Assembly: GCA_030612705.1 (NCBI GenBank)
Contig: JAUWNI010000002.1
Coordinates: 1 to 64,000 of the forward strand
DNA: 64,000 nucleotides
DNA from: Phycisphaerae bacterium
GTDB taxonomy: Bacteria; Planctomycetota; Phycisphaerae; UBA1845; Fen-1342
Reading direction: 5' to 3'
Each line of letters opens with the position of its first letter. The stretch's first letter is position 1. Made by a program: the position numbers and the translations under genes. This document shows, in pieces, positions 37,332 through 47,970 of this stretch. The notes beneath the pieces were generated by a model. That model ran no database searches. It was not told the DNA's origin and saw only the letters and a list, made by a program, of their open reading frames with translations.

Positions 37332-40202
37332 TCAACGCGATGTGCCGGCGAGCTTCTTTTTCAGATAGCGGCCCGTATGGCTGGTTGCACAGGCGGCGAT
37401 GGTTTCCGGGGGGCCCTCGACGACTACGGTGCCGCCGGCGTCGCCGCCCTCGGGGCCGAGATCGATTATCCAGTCGGCTGTCTTGACTACGTCGAGGTTG
37501 TGCTCGATGACCAGGACGGTGTTGCCCATGTCGACTAAGCGGTTCAAAACCGTCAGCAGCGTATGAATATCCGCGAAATGCAGGCCGGTGGTCGGTTCGT
37601 CCAGCACGTACAACGTATGGCCGGTCGAGGGTTTGCCCAACTCGGCGGCGAGCTTGACGCGCTGCGCCTCGCCGCCGGAGAGCGTGTTTGACGGCTGCCC
37701 GAGGCGGACGTAACCCAGGCCGACTTCGGAGAGCGCTCGCAAGCCCGCTTTGATCTTTGGGAAGTTGTCGAAGAAACGCAGGGCCTCCTCGACGCGCAGC
37801 TCAAGCACGTCCGCGATCGACTTGCCGCGATAACGCACCTCCAGCGTTTCGCGATTGTAACGCGTGCCCTTGCACTCGCCACACTCGACGAACACGTCCG
37901 GCAGGAAGTGCATCTCGATCCGCCGCGTGCCCTGACCCTGGCAGGCTTCGCAGCGACCGCCCTTGGCGTTGAAGCTGAAGCGGCTGGCGGTGTAGCCGCG
38001 GATGCGGGCCTCCTTGGTCTTGGCGTACAGGCGGCGGATTTCGTCGAACACGCCGGTGTACGTCGCCGGGTTGCTGCGTGGCGTTCGGCCGATGGGGGTT
38101 TGGTCGATCTCGATGACCTTATCGATTTCGCCGGCGCCGACCAGGCGTTCGTGCTTGCCCGGGACTTCGCGGGATTTGTACAGCCTACGGCGCAAGGCGG
38201 GCAGGAGCGTCTGTGAAACAAGCGAGCTCTTACCGCTGCCGCTGACCCCCGTAAGTGCGCAGAACACACCCAGCGGAAAGCTGACATCGATCTTCTTGAG
38301 ATTGTTCTCGCCGGCGCCGATGACCTGGAGGAAGTCGGAACGGCGCGGCGTGCGGCGCTCGTCCGGCAGATGGATTTTATATTCGCCGCGCAGGTACTTA
38401 CCCGTAAGCGAGTCGGGATTCTTGAGTACCTCCTTCGGCAGACCGGCGGCGATGATCTTTCCGCCGCGCAAACCCGCCCCCGGCCCCATGTCGACCAGGT
38501 AGTCCGCGGCACGTATCACGTCCTCGTCGTGTTCGACCACGATCACGGTGTTGCCGATGTCGACCAGTCGGCGGATCGATTCGAGCAGGCGTTCGTTGTC
38601 GCGTTGGTGCAGGCCGATGGTGGGTTCGTCGAGCACGTAGCAGACGCCGACCAGACCGCTGCCGAGTTGGGTCGCGAGCCGAATCCGCTGTGCCTCGCCG
38701 CCGGAGAGCGTCGCGCTGGCCCGGTCGAGTGTCAGATAGTCGAGGCCGACCTCGTTCATGAAGCGCAGCCGCCGGGAGATTTCGCTGACGATCGGCTCGG
38801 CTATTTGCGCGGCTTCGCCCTCGAACTCGAGCGCGTCGAACCATTCGACTGCTCGTTCGATTGAGAGTCGCGTGATTTCGTTGATGTTGTTCCCGGCGAC
38901 GCGCACCGCCAGCGCTTCGCGTCGCAGGCGTGTTCCCTGGCACGCCGCGCAAACGTGCTCGGACTGGTACGCGCTGAATTTGCCGCGGTTGGTTTCATTC
39001 CCGGCCGCTTTGGTTCGCCGTTGAAGGTTTGGGATTACGCCCTCGAAATCGACGCCGTACTGCTTCTTGTCCTTCGGCCGGGTCCCGTGCAGGATGATCC
39101 GCCGCAGGTCCTCCGGCAGGTTCTTGAAGGGCGTGGACGCTTTGGCCTCGAACGCTTCGCAGAGCCGCCGAATCAGTTGGAGATAATTGGCCGCGAGACG
39201 CTTCTTACCGCTGACCCAGGGCGAGATCGCACCGCCGGTGAGCGTCAGATTCTCATCCGGCACGATCAGTTCGGGGTCGAACCGTTGCGTGGTGCCCAGC
39301 CCGCCACAGGTCTCGCACGCTCCGTACGGCGAGTTAAAGCTGAACATTCGCGGGGCGAGCTCGGGGATAGTGAAGCCGCAGGTCGTGCAGGTGTGGTGTT
39401 CGCTGAAGGTTTCGTTGGTCCAGGTTCGGCCGTTGCTCCCGTTGGATCTTCCCGAATTCTTCCGGTCGTTGTCGCGACTGACGATCACCACCCCGTCGGC
39501 CAGCGCCAGCGAGAGTTCGACGGCATCCGCCAACCGGTGGCGCACCTCGGGTTTGAGCACGAGCCGATCGACGACCACGTCGATGTCCACCTTGCGGGTG
39601 GCGGACAGCTCGGCCAACTCCTTGACCTCGATCAGGTCGCCGTTCACCCGGGCGCGGACGAACCCCTCGCGCTGAATGCGGCGAAGGATGGGTTTGTGGT
39701 CGCCGCGGTGGCCGCGGGCCAGCGGTGCCAGCACCATCACCCGCGAATCGGCCGAGTAATCCAGGACCGCGTCCACGATCTGGTCCACCGTGCGCCGAAA
39801 GAGCGGCACGCCGCACTTCGGGCAGTGCGTTAGTCCGACACGAGCGAAGAGCAGCCGGAGAAAGTCGTAGATTTCCGTGGTGGTGGCGACGGTCGAGCGG
39901 GGATTGGGGGCGGTGGCGCGCTGTTCGATCGCGAGCGTGGGCGGCAGGCCCTCGATCCGCTCCACGTCGGGTTTGCCGATCTGTTCGAGAAACATCCGGG
40001 CGTGTACGCTCAGCGATTCGACGTACTTGCGCTGCCCCTCGGCGTATACGGTGTCGAAAGCCAGGCTGCTCTTACCCGAGCCACTCAGTCCGGTCAGCAC
40101 GACCAGTTGCTCGCGCGGGATGTCCACGTCAATGTTCTGTAAGTTGTGCTGACGTGCACCGATGATGCGAATTAGCTTCCTTTCCACGACGACTCCGTTC
40201 AC
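37332..40202 (-). CDS. uvrA: Excinuclease ABC subunit A (UvrA)
   Basis: [44 protein letters not shown] zinc module, two ABC signatures, [20 protein letters not shown]. Confidence 0.98.
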   Translation of the reverse strand: MNGVVVERKLIRIIGARQHNLQNIDVDIPREQLVVLTGLSGSGKSSLAFDTVYAEGQRKYVESLSVHARMFLEQIGKPDVERIEGLPPTLAIEQRATAPNPRSTVATTTEIYDFLRLLFARVGLTHCPKCGVPLFRRTVDQIVDAVLDYSADSRVMVLAPLARGHRGDHKPILRRIQREGFVRARVNGDLIEVKELAELSATRKVDIDVVVDRLVLKPEVRHRLADAVELSLALADGVVIVSRDNDRKNSGRSNGSNGRTWTNETFSEHHTCTTCGFTIPELAPRMFSFNSPYGACETCGGLGTTQRFDPELIVPDENLTLTGGAISPWVSGKKRLAANYLQLIRRLCEAFEAKASTPFKNLPEDLRRIILHGTRPKDKKQYGVDFEGVIPNLQRRTKAAGNETNRGKFSAYQSEHVCAACQGTRLRREALAVRVAGNNINEITRLSIERAVEWFDALEFEGEAAQIAEPIVSEISRRLRFMNEVGLDYLTLDRASATLSGGEAQRIRLATQLGSGLVGVCYVLDEPTIGLHQRDNERLLESIRRLVDIGNTVIVVEHDEDVIRAADYLVDMGPGAGLRGGKIIAAGLPKEVLKNPDSLTGKYLRGEYKIHLPDERRTPRRSDFLQVIGAGENNLKKIDVSFPLGVFCALTGVSGSGKSSLVSQTLLPALRRRLYKSREVPGKHERLVGAGEIDKVIEIDQTPIGRTPRSNPATYTGVFDEIRRLYAKTKEARIRGYTASRFSFNAKGGRCEACQGQGTRRIEMHFLPDVFVECGECKGTRYNRETLEVRYRGKSIADVLELRVEEALRFFDNFPKIKAGLRALSEVGLGYVRLGQPSNTLSGGEAQRVKLAAELGKPSTGHTLYVLDEPTTGLHFADIHTLLTVLNRLVDMGNTVLVIEHNLDVVKTADWIIDLGPEGGDAGGTVVVEGPPETIAACATSHTGRYLKKKLAGTSR

Positions 40203-40318
40203 TGCTCATACATCGACGGTCGCAGGTGTCCGGCGGACGGACACGCGAAGCACAATCCATCAGTCTACCCGATAACCCTCTGTTCTCGCTATGCCTCGAA
40301 TACCGAGATGCCCGCGAT

Positions 40319-40398
40319 GGTGAGTGTCAGGGAAGTGGGTAACGCCTGAATGTCATTCCGACCGCGTCCGCCGTCGGTGGACGCGCGGAGGGATCTAG
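40319..40398 (+). repeat. A-type repeat
   Basis: GGTGAGTGTCAGGGAAGTGGGTAACGCCTGAATGTCATTCCGACC...GGAGGGATCTAG. Confidence 0.8.
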
Positions 40399-40556
40399 TG
40401 CTCCGTCAGTGTTGCTTTGATGGGTTCAACCCGAGGAGCCGCGGACTTCAGTCCGCCCGGCGCTGCGTGGAGTAGAATTTACCCTTCCCGAAGGACCGGG
40501 CGGGCTGAAGCCCGCGGCTCTTCATCTGGATGCGAGGCGTTATTTTTGAGGCACTA
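40395..40556. repeat. B-type CTAG/TIR element
   Basis: CTAGTGCTCCGTCAGTGTTGCTTTGATGGGTTCAACCCGAGGAGCCGCGGACTTCAGTCCGC...GGCACTA. Confidence 0.88.
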
Positions 40557-40698
40557 CTAGTGCTCCGGCACACGTAAATGTGCGGGTAGCGTCGGGTCTC
40601 CGTGCCCGACGCAGGCTGTCGTGAGGCGTCCGCGCGTCGACGTCGGCCGCAGGGGGCCGACGCTACAACCCGCATCTTTAGCAGTGGCGGCGCACTAG
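40557..40698. repeat. C-type CTAG/TIR element with GTAG-headed palindromes
   Basis: CTAGTGCTCCGGCACACG...GTAGCGTCGGG...CCGACGCTAC...GGCGCACTAG. Confidence 0.9.
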
Positions 40699-40750
40699 AT
40701 TCCTCGGCGCTACGCTTCTCGGAATGACAGCGTACCTTTGCAAATGATGG

Positions 40751-41320
40751 TCACTCGGGGTAGAACCGCGTGCCGTTGACCTCGACCATCAGCACCGTGG
40801 CGAGCCCGTCGAATTGGGCCGCTTCGAGGTAGGTCGTGCCGTCGGGCAAGAAGCTGCCGCCATCAAAATGAGCGGTGGCAAAACCAGCCCCATCATGGAC
40901 GCGGACGTATTGGAGATGGATCGGCCACCTTCCATTGAGCGGCAGACCGGCGTGGCTCGCCAGCCCGACGACGATCCCGCCGTCGAGATCAGGGCAGGGG
41001 CCCAGTTCGGGCGCGCAGCGGCGGAGCGTCTCCCATTCCTCCGCGGATCGGATCTGGAACAGGCCCAGACGTCGACCGAGCGGATAATAGAGCCCGTTTA
41101 GTTGCACCGTATCTGAGATGATTGCTCGCCGGATGAGGCGCGGCTCCACGGGCGTCGCCGCTTCCAGCGCGTGAACGCTGACCACCCGCTGGCGGTCGTG
41201 GGTGCCACAAGCCGACAACGCCCCCAACCCGGCCAGAACCGTCAACAGCAGGCCGCGGAATGCCCGGCGTCGCGCCGTGCGGGATGTCCGTGCAAGTTGC
41301 TTGCAATGGGCGCTCGGCAA
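40751..41320 (-). CDS. Hypothetical lipoprotein
   Basis: LPSAHCKQ...FRGLLLTVLAGLGALSACG; TTG start inferred because the longer ORF would overlap ald. Confidence 0.6.
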   Translation of the reverse strand: MPSAHCKQLARTSRTARRRAFRGLLLTVLAGLGALSACGTHDRQRVVSVHALEAATPVEPRLIRRAIISDTVQLNGLYYPLGRRLGLFQIRSAEEWETLRRCAPELGPCPDLDGGIVVGLASHAGLPLNGRWPIHLQYVRVHDGAGFATAHFDGGSFLPDGTTYLEAAQFDGLATVLMVEVNGTRFYPE

Positions 41321-41404
41321 CCTTACTCTCCACGCTTGTGCCGGTGTTTGAGGGGCAAACCCGGCGCGTACATCGACTAGATTTGGTATAGGCAGGAGTA
41401 TGGG

Positions 41405-42514
41405 ATGATTATCGGTGTCCCTAAAGAGATTAAGTCGGACGAGTATCGCGTGGCCGTCACGCCCGGCGGCGTGGAGCAATTAAAGCGGTACGGGCATCGG
41501 GTCTTGGTGGAACGTGGCGCGGGCGTGGGTTCCGGCCTGACGGATGAGGATTATCAGTCTTACGGCGCGGAAATCATCGGCAGCGCCGAGGAGATTTTCG
41601 GCAACGCCGACCTGATCTGCAAAGTGAAGGAGCCGCAACCGGAAGAGATTAATAAGCTGAGCGAGCGGCACGTGATGTTTACCTACATGCACTTTGCCGC
41701 CGACCGCGAACTGACCGAGGGTGTCCGTGACAGCGGGTGTATCGCGATCGCGTACGAAACGATCGAGGACCAGGAAGGCCGTCTAGCCCTGTTGGCCCCG
41801 ATGAGCGAGGTGGCCGGGCGCATGAGCATCCAGGAGGGCGCCAAGTACCTCGAAAAACCCATGATGGGCCGTGGGATCCTGCTGGGCGGGATCCCGGGGG
41901 TCGAGCCGGCGAACGTGCTGGTGCTGGGCGGAGGGATCGTCGGCAGCAACGCCGCCAAGCTCGCCGCCGGCCTCGGCGCCAACGTGACCATCATGGACAT
42001 CGATCTCTACCGTCTACGCTATCTCGACGACGTCATGCCGTCCAACGTGAATACCGTGTACAGCACCCCGGAATCGATCCGGCGGCACCTTTCCGAGGCC
42101 GATCTGGTGATCGGCGCGGTGTTGATCCCCGGGGCGCGCTGCCCCATGCTCGTTCCACGCGATTATCTCTCGCTCATGCAAACCGGTTCCGTGATCGTCG
42201 ATGTCGGCGTCGACCAGGGTGGCTGTTGCGAAACCACCAAACCGACCACCCACGGCGATCCGACCTACGTGGTCGACGGGATCGTGCATTACTGCGTCGC
42301 CAACATGCCCGGCGCGGTCGGCCGCACCAGCACCTTCGGCTTGACCAATGCGACGATGCCCTATCTACTCAAGCTGGCGGAGATGGGTTGGGAAAAGGCC
42401 TGCGCGGACGATCCCGGCCTCGCGCTCGGCGTCAACATAGTCCACGGCAAGATTACCAACGAGCCGGTCGCACAGGCGTTTGACCTGCCCTACTCGCCGT
42501 ATGAACCGAAGTAG
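41405..42514 (+). CDS. ald: Alanine dehydrogenase
   Basis: MIIGVPKEIKSDEYRVAVTPGGVEQL, VLVLGGGIVGSNAAKLAAGLGANVTIMDID, VDVGVDQGGCCETTKPTTH. Confidence 0.97.
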   Translation: MIIGVPKEIKSDEYRVAVTPGGVEQLKRYGHRVLVERGAGVGSGLTDEDYQSYGAEIIGSAEEIFGNADLICKVKEPQPEEINKLSERHVMFTYMHFAADRELTEGVRDSGCIAIAYETIEDQEGRLALLAPMSEVAGRMSIQEGAKYLEKPMMGRGILLGGIPGVEPANVLVLGGGIVGSNAAKLAAGLGANVTIMDIDLYRLRYLDDVMPSNVNTVYSTPESIRRHLSEADLVIGAVLIPGARCPMLVPRDYLSLMQTGSVIVDVGVDQGGCCETTKPTTHGDPTYVVDGIVHYCVANMPGAVGRTSTFGLTNATMPYLLKLAEMGWEKACADDPGLALGVNIVHGKITNEPVAQAFDLPYSPYEPK

Positions 42515-42604
42515 CGGGAATAGTCGCCGGTGCGGCGCGAATACTTCCACGGGGCGGCGTTGCTCACGGGTCTTGGTTGCGCGCCTTGATAGAGGAATCA
42601 CGCG

Positions 42605-43978
42605 ATGAAGAAATGGTATCTCCTCCTGCTGGTCGCCGTCGCGATCGGCGGCATCTGGTATTATTTGCGCACATACGTCCGCTACCGCCCCGAGTGGGAC
42701 AAAGCCAAGTTCGGCGAGGTGACCCGCGGCGACATCCGCGTGCCGATCACCGCTTCCGGCCTGATCGAGGCCAACGAGCGGATCAACATCAAGTCCGAAG
42801 CTTCCGGCCGGGTACTCGAGATCAATGTCGTCGAAGGTGATTACGTCAAAAAGGGTGAAGTCCTCGCCCTGCTCAAGAAGGATGACGAGGAGCGCCGGCT
42901 CGTTCAGGCCAGCGCCAACCTCGATCGCGCCAAAGCCGCGCTCGTCAAAGCCCTGGTTGCGGTCGAACAGGCCAAACAGAATATCCTCAGTGCCGAGGCC
43001 CGCGTGGAGGAGATCAAAGGGAGTGGCGAAATAATTGCCATCGATCTGGAATGGGCGGAGGATATCAAAGAAGTCGGAGGGGCCAGCGAAAAAGAACTTC
43101 GAGTACTGCGGACCCGCGCGCGGATCAATAAGGCTCAGCTACGGAATGCTGACGCGAACGTGAAAATAGCCGAGAACAACCTGCTGGATGCCGAACAGAA
43201 TGTCATTATCCAGCAGGCCGCGCTCGAGGAAGCTCGGCAGCAGGTCGAGGATGCCGAAGAGCGTCTTTCCGAGACCACCATCCGCGCCCCGCAGGACGCG
43301 ATCGTCACCGAGGTGTACGTCGCCGAGGGCGACCTGGTGCAATCGGCCACGCAGGGCTTTACCGGGGGCACCCCGGTGATGACGTTGGCGGACGTTTCCA
43401 AGCTGAAGGTAATCACGCGGGTCGACGAAGCGGACATCGGCCGGGTGTACCAGATCTCGCCGGTCGACGCGTTGCCCGAGATGCCGCAGTTGAAAGAAGC
43501 GGCCCGCGAGAACGAGGAGCTGTTGGAGAAACGCTCGGGCCGGGTGAAGCTGACGGTCGACGCGTTTCCCGACGACACCTTCGAGGGGCTGATCGAGCGC
43601 GTCGAGCCGCAGGGCAAGCTGAATAAAGGCTCGGCGATCATCCAATACGATGTGCACGTCGAGGTGATCGACGAGCACCGCTACACGCTGCCGCTCGGCA
43701 CGCAGGCCCAGGTCGAGTTCACCGTCGAAAGCGTGAGCGACGCCCTGCTGGTTCCGGCCGAGGCCGTCATGACGTTTCAGGACGAGCGCGGCGTGTGGAT
43801 CAAGACGCCGCCGCCGTCCGGCTCGCTGGATCCGTTCGGCAAGAAATTCATTCCGTCTCGTTTCGGGATTACCGATGGCGCTCATACACAGTTAATCGCG
43901 ACGGTCACCGGCGAGGAAATCAAAGAAGGACAAAGCGTTCTCACCAAGCTGCCGCGAGAACGCAAGGAAGAGGACTAG
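42605..43978 (+). CDS. HlyD/MacA-family periplasmic adaptor
   Basis: N-terminal TM, biotinyl-lipoyl-like halves, long coiled coil, RIDE-like LPLGTQAQVEFTVES; stop codon TAG lies in the D-type repeat terminus. Confidence 0.9.
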   Translation: MKKWYLLLLVAVAIGGIWYYLRTYVRYRPEWDKAKFGEVTRGDIRVPITASGLIEANERINIKSEASGRVLEINVVEGDYVKKGEVLALLKKDDEERRLVQASANLDRAKAALVKALVAVEQAKQNILSAEARVEEIKGSGEIIAIDLEWAEDIKEVGGASEKELRVLRTRARINKAQLRNADANVKIAENNLLDAEQNVIIQQAALEEARQQVEDAEERLSETTIRAPQDAIVTEVYVAEGDLVQSATQGFTGGTPVMTLADVSKLKVITRVDEADIGRVYQISPVDALPEMPQLKEAARENEELLEKRSGRVKLTVDAFPDDTFEGLIERVEPQGKLNKGSAIIQYDVHVEVIDEHRYTLPLGTQAQVEFTVESVSDALLVPAEAVMTFQDERGVWIKTPPPSGSLDPFGKKFIPSRFGITDGAHTQLIATVTGEEIKEGQSVLTKLPRERKEED

Positions 43979-44120
43979 TGCTCTGTTGCACGTGGAATGA
44001 TGGATAATACGAAGGGTGGCCCATCTCTTTAGAGGTGGGGGACACGAATAGGACTTCGATTCGCGTTCCCCACGGCTAAAGCCATGGGCCACCCATCGAA
44101 TCAAGAGAGACAAAGCACTA
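43976..44120. repeat. D-type CTAG/TIR element, copy 2
   Basis: TAGTGCTCTGTTGCACGTGGAATGATGGATAATACGAAGGGTGGCCCATC...GGGCCACCCATCGAATCAAGAGAGACAAAGCACTA. Confidence 0.92.
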
Positions 44121-44145
44121 CCCGAGAAACAAGGTCTGACGCACT

Positions 44146-45357
44146 GTGCCGCTGATCCAAATTAAAGACCTGACGAAGCTCTATCGCATGGGCGAGTCCA
44201 TCGTCCACGCGCTCGACGGGGTCGATCTGGAGATCGAGCAGGGCGAATTCGTCGCAATCACCGGAGCCTCCGGCAGCGGCAAGAGCACGATAATGCACCT
44301 GCTGGGCTGCCTGGACCGTCCAACGGCGGGAGACTACCTGCTCAACGGCCGCAACGTCGGCGACATGTCCGACCGCGAACTGGCCCATATCCGCAACCAG
44401 GACATCGGGTTCGTATTCCAGACGTTCAACTTGATCAATCGCACGACGGCACTCGAAAACGTCGGCATTCCGCTGTTCTACGCGCGAACGACGAACTCGC
44501 GGGCCCCGGCCCGGCGAGCGCTCGAACGCGTCGGACTCACCCAACGCAGCACGCACACGCCCAGCGAACTGTCCGGCGGCGAACGCCAGCGGGTTGCCAT
44601 CGCCCGCGCGATCGTCAACGACCCGGTCCTGCTGCTGGCGGACGAGCCGACCGGAAACCTCGATACCCGCACCGGTGAGCAGATCATGGAGATCTTCAGC
44701 TCGCTCAACGAACAAGGCGTCACGATCATACTGGTCACGCACGAGCACGACGTGGCGATGCGGGCCAAACGTGTCGTGCAGATGCGCGACGGGAAAATCG
44801 TCCTGGACAAGTTGACCAGAGACATTCACGTGGATGCGGGCGAATCGCCGACGGCCAGGCCCGCCGACATTCCCGCGCTTCAACCGGCGTCTGTGCCCGA
44901 AGCTCCTCCCGCGCCGGCGGAAAGCGCTCCCGGTAACGCCGAACCGCTCGAAGCCACTCCCACGGTCAAGATGAAGCCCCGGCTGGCCGCTGGGGTGAAC
45001 GGTGCGTTTGGCTGCGGCTTGGCGGCACCGCTGTTGTTGCTGCTGGGGATCGTCATGCTGATCGTGATGCAGACGCGTTTTCATCCGAGCGAGTTCTCAC
45101 CCGAGAAACCCCCACCGTTGGCGCTTGCCGTCCTCGGGATCATGTTGTTGTGCCTGTTACTGTCGATAATTGCCGGACTTATCGGTTTTTTCTGGGGACG
45201 GGCGGTCCTGAAGCGGATCCGCACCGTGCCGGGGTCATGGATCGGGAAGGGCCGTGCCCGGACGGCCTGTATTTGCGGACTGACCACCGTCCTGATCCCG
45301 CTGGCACTTTTCGGCTTGAACATCGTCGTTTGGATGACGCGGACGGCAAGAGGCTGA
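44146..45357 (+). CDS. MacB/LolD-type ABC ATPase with Pro/Ala linker and C-terminal TM segments
   Basis: GASGSGKSTIMHLLGCLDRPTAG, LSGGERQRVAIARAIVNDPVLLLADEPTGNLD; C-terminal third hydrophobic; GTG start. Confidence 0.9.
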   Translation: MPLIQIKDLTKLYRMGESIVHALDGVDLEIEQGEFVAITGASGSGKSTIMHLLGCLDRPTAGDYLLNGRNVGDMSDRELAHIRNQDIGFVFQTFNLINRTTALENVGIPLFYARTTNSRAPARRALERVGLTQRSTHTPSELSGGERQRVAIARAIVNDPVLLLADEPTGNLDTRTGEQIMEIFSSLNEQGVTIILVTHEHDVAMRAKRVVQMRDGKIVLDKLTRDIHVDAGESPTARPADIPALQPASVPEAPPAPAESAPGNAEPLEATPTVKMKPRLAAGVNGAFGCGLAAPLLLLLGIVMLIVMQTRFHPSEFSPEKPPPLALAVLGIMLLCLLLSIIAGLIGFFWGRAVLKRIRTVPGSWIGKGRARTACICGLTTVLIPLALFGLNIVVWMTRTARG

Positions 45358-45370
45358 TTGCAACAGGCTG

Positions 45371-45446
45371 GCAAGCCAGGGCCAAATCCGAACCCGAAGC
45401 GCAAGCCAGGGCCACATCCAAACCCGAAACGCAAGCGAGGGCCATG
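45371..45446. repeat. 30-bp tandem repeat, ~2.5 copies
   Basis: GCAAGCCAGGGCCAAATCCGAACCCGAAGC / GCAAGCCAGGGCCACATCCAAACCCGAAAC / GCAAGCGAGGGCCATG. Confidence 0.85.
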
Positions 45447-45909
45447 TAGCGTCCGCCAAAACTGCCATGTACTCGTTTCCGGGCCGGGGGCGGTCCGCCT
45501 CTTCCCGATGGCCGATGACGTTGCTATGATCAGGTCCGATGTGCACTTCATGAAACCCTTGGAGATATCCAGGTTTCTGGAGTGCATACGGCGAATGCTG
45601 GGCGGGTAAGTTATTCGCGCGCCGGCTTCCTCCGCCACAAACGTCTATGGGTAGCTGCGCGATTCTGGTCAAGCCATTGCCCGTAAACGTCCCAGTCGGC
45701 ACGCGCACCGCCGAATCCGCCCGGTGAGGATACCCGGAACGGTGACACATTCTCAGTGACGCAATGACGCGGCGAACCTTAGATGGCAAGCGTGACGTGC
45801 TGACAGCTCTCGATCCCAACACATCGCAACAGAGCGTAAGAGGGCCGCGGGCACCAGCGAAACGCACGGTCCGGGTTCACGATATGCGCCTGCGTGGCTC
45901 GTACGCAGC

Positions 45910-47970
45910 GTGCCGGCGAAATACGGAATTCATATGATAGTCCCGCGCTGGAGACACTCGCTGAAGTGGCGCATCGTTGCCAGCTACTCGATGATCTTGA
46001 TCGTCGGGGGGGTGTCCACCTCGCTCATCGGGATTCGCGTCACCGGTCGCGCGCTGCTTCAACAAGCCCAGTACCAGGCCAATGCCGGCCTCTCCCACGC
46101 CCACACCATCTACATGAATCGGCTCACCGAACTCCGACAGAACGTAGAGCTACTGGCCACGAGCCGACGGGTGTGTGAGGCCCTCACGAGCACTGAGCCG
46201 GCAGCCGCCCGTGACTTCGTCAGGAGCATGCGGGAGGCCCGCGACTTGGATTTCCTGTCCATCGCGGACGCTGCCGGACGGGTCGGGTTTCGAACGACGG
46301 GAACGGGTATCACCGGGGATAACGTCGCTGACCTCGCGCCGATCGCGCGAGCGCTCAGCGGTGAACCGACCGCGAGCACCGAGCTGCTCGGGCGCGCGCG
46401 GCTTGAGCGGGAAGACCCCACTCTGGCGGCGCGGATCGGCATCAAGCTGGTACAACCCTCCCCGACCGGTTCGCGGGCCGAGAGGGCCCTGGACGCCGGC
46501 TTGGTCCTGCTCGCCGCGGCACCGGTAAAGGACCAGGAGGGCCGCGTCGTGGCGGCCCTCTACACAGGTAAGCTGCTCAACGAAACCGATGCCGGCTACG
46601 ACTCGAACGAGTGTCATGGGATCGTGGATCAGATCAAGAACGAATTGTTCCCCGGCTTACAGTTCCAGGGCCGGCCCGTGGGCACCGCGACCATCTTCCA
46701 AAACGATGTCCGCATCACCACGAATGTCATGGGCGCCGACGGCCGCCGCGCCCTGGGAACACACGTTTCCCGCGAGGTTTATGACGCCGTCATGATCCAA
46801 GGCAAGACCTGGCACCATCGAGCCTTCGTCGTGAACGACTGGTACACATCCGCCTACGAGCCGATCACAAACCTGGCCGGCGAGCGCATCGGCATGCTCT
46901 ATGTGGGTCTGCTGGAACGGCCGTATACCGCCATCCGCGACAACGTCACCATGGCCTTCGCGGGAATCGCCCTGTTCTGCTTTGCTCTGATCGTCGTGGT
47001 TACCTACTTCCTCACTCGGAGCTTGATGCGGCCGCTCGAAGAGATGGTCACCGTTTCCCAGAAGATTGCCGGCGGCGATCTGAATCAGCGCGTTCAAGTA
47101 ACAGACCGGAACGAGTTTGGTCTGCTGTCCGATTCGTTTAACACCATGCTCGACCGCATCGGCGAAATGAACACCCAGCTCGAGCAATGGGCTGAGACGC
47201 TCGAACAGAAAGTCCACGAGCGCACCGAACAGCTTGCCAGGACCCAGACCGCGATGGCTCGCCAGCAGCGCCTCGCGGCCCTCGGCCAGCTTGCCGCCGG
47301 CGTCGCCCACGAGATCAATAACCCCCTTACCGGCGTGCTGACCTTTGCTTACCTGCTACGGGACAAAGAGAACGTCGATAAGCAGGACCGGGAAGACCTG
47401 GACGTGATCATCAACGAGACGACTCGGGCAGGTGAGATCGTTGCCAGGCTGCTGGATTTTGCTCGGGAAAGGCCGTCGGCGAAAGAACCACTAAGCATTA
47501 ATGATGTGATTCGACAGACCGTGCGACTTATACGCAACCAGAAAAAGGTCGAGCAGATTACGATCGAGGAACATCTGAAGGAGGATTTGCCCAAGGTAAA
47601 GGGGGACAAGAACCAGCTTGAGCAGGTCTTGCTCAATCTGTCGCTGAACGCTTGTGAGGCCATGCCCGACGGGGGCACGCTGACGATCCGCACATCGGCT
47701 CAAGATGGAAACGTGCTGGTGAAAGTGACCGACACCGGCCACGGAATCAAGAAAGAGCATCTGGACCGGGTCTTCGAACCGTTTTTCAGCACCAAACCCG
47801 TCGGCAAGGGCACCGGCTTGGGCTTGAGCGTCAGCTACGGCATCGTGCAACAGCATGGCGGTTCCTTGGAGGTTGATAGCGTGGAGGGTGAGGGGACAAC
47901 CTTTACGATTGTCCTGCCTTCCGGCCGGGAAGCACAGTCCGACAGCCGCGAGGAAAAGGTGGACGAATGA
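45910..47970 (+). CDS. Sensor histidine kinase (periplasmic Cache-like, HAMP, HisKA, HATPase)
   Basis: [28 protein letters not shown]-box [42 protein letters not shown]. Confidence 0.95.
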   Translation: MPAKYGIHMIVPRWRHSLKWRIVASYSMILIVGGVSTSLIGIRVTGRALLQQAQYQANAGLSHAHTIYMNRLTELRQNVELLATSRRVCEALTSTEPAAARDFVRSMREARDLDFLSIADAAGRVGFRTTGTGITGDNVADLAPIARALSGEPTASTELLGRARLEREDPTLAARIGIKLVQPSPTGSRAERALDAGLVLLAAAPVKDQEGRVVAALYTGKLLNETDAGYDSNECHGIVDQIKNELFPGLQFQGRPVGTATIFQNDVRITTNVMGADGRRALGTHVSREVYDAVMIQGKTWHHRAFVVNDWYTSAYEPITNLAGERIGMLYVGLLERPYTAIRDNVTMAFAGIALFCFALIVVVTYFLTRSLMRPLEEMVTVSQKIAGGDLNQRVQVTDRNEFGLLSDSFNTMLDRIGEMNTQLEQWAETLEQKVHERTEQLARTQTAMARQQRLAALGQLAAGVAHEINNPLTGVLTFAYLLRDKENVDKQDREDLDVIINETTRAGEIVARLLDFARERPSAKEPLSINDVIRQTVRLIRNQKKVEQITIEEHLKEDLPKVKGDKNQLEQVLLNLSLNACEAMPDGGTLTIRTSAQDGNVLVKVTDTGHGIKKEHLDRVFEPFFSTKPVGKGTGLGLSVSYGIVQQHGGSLEVDSVEGEGTTFTIVLPSGREAQSDSREEKVDE

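Noticed and set aside
45371-45446. Possible CRISPR array
   Set aside because: Units are contiguous 30-bp tandem copies with no spacers and no cas genes nearby.
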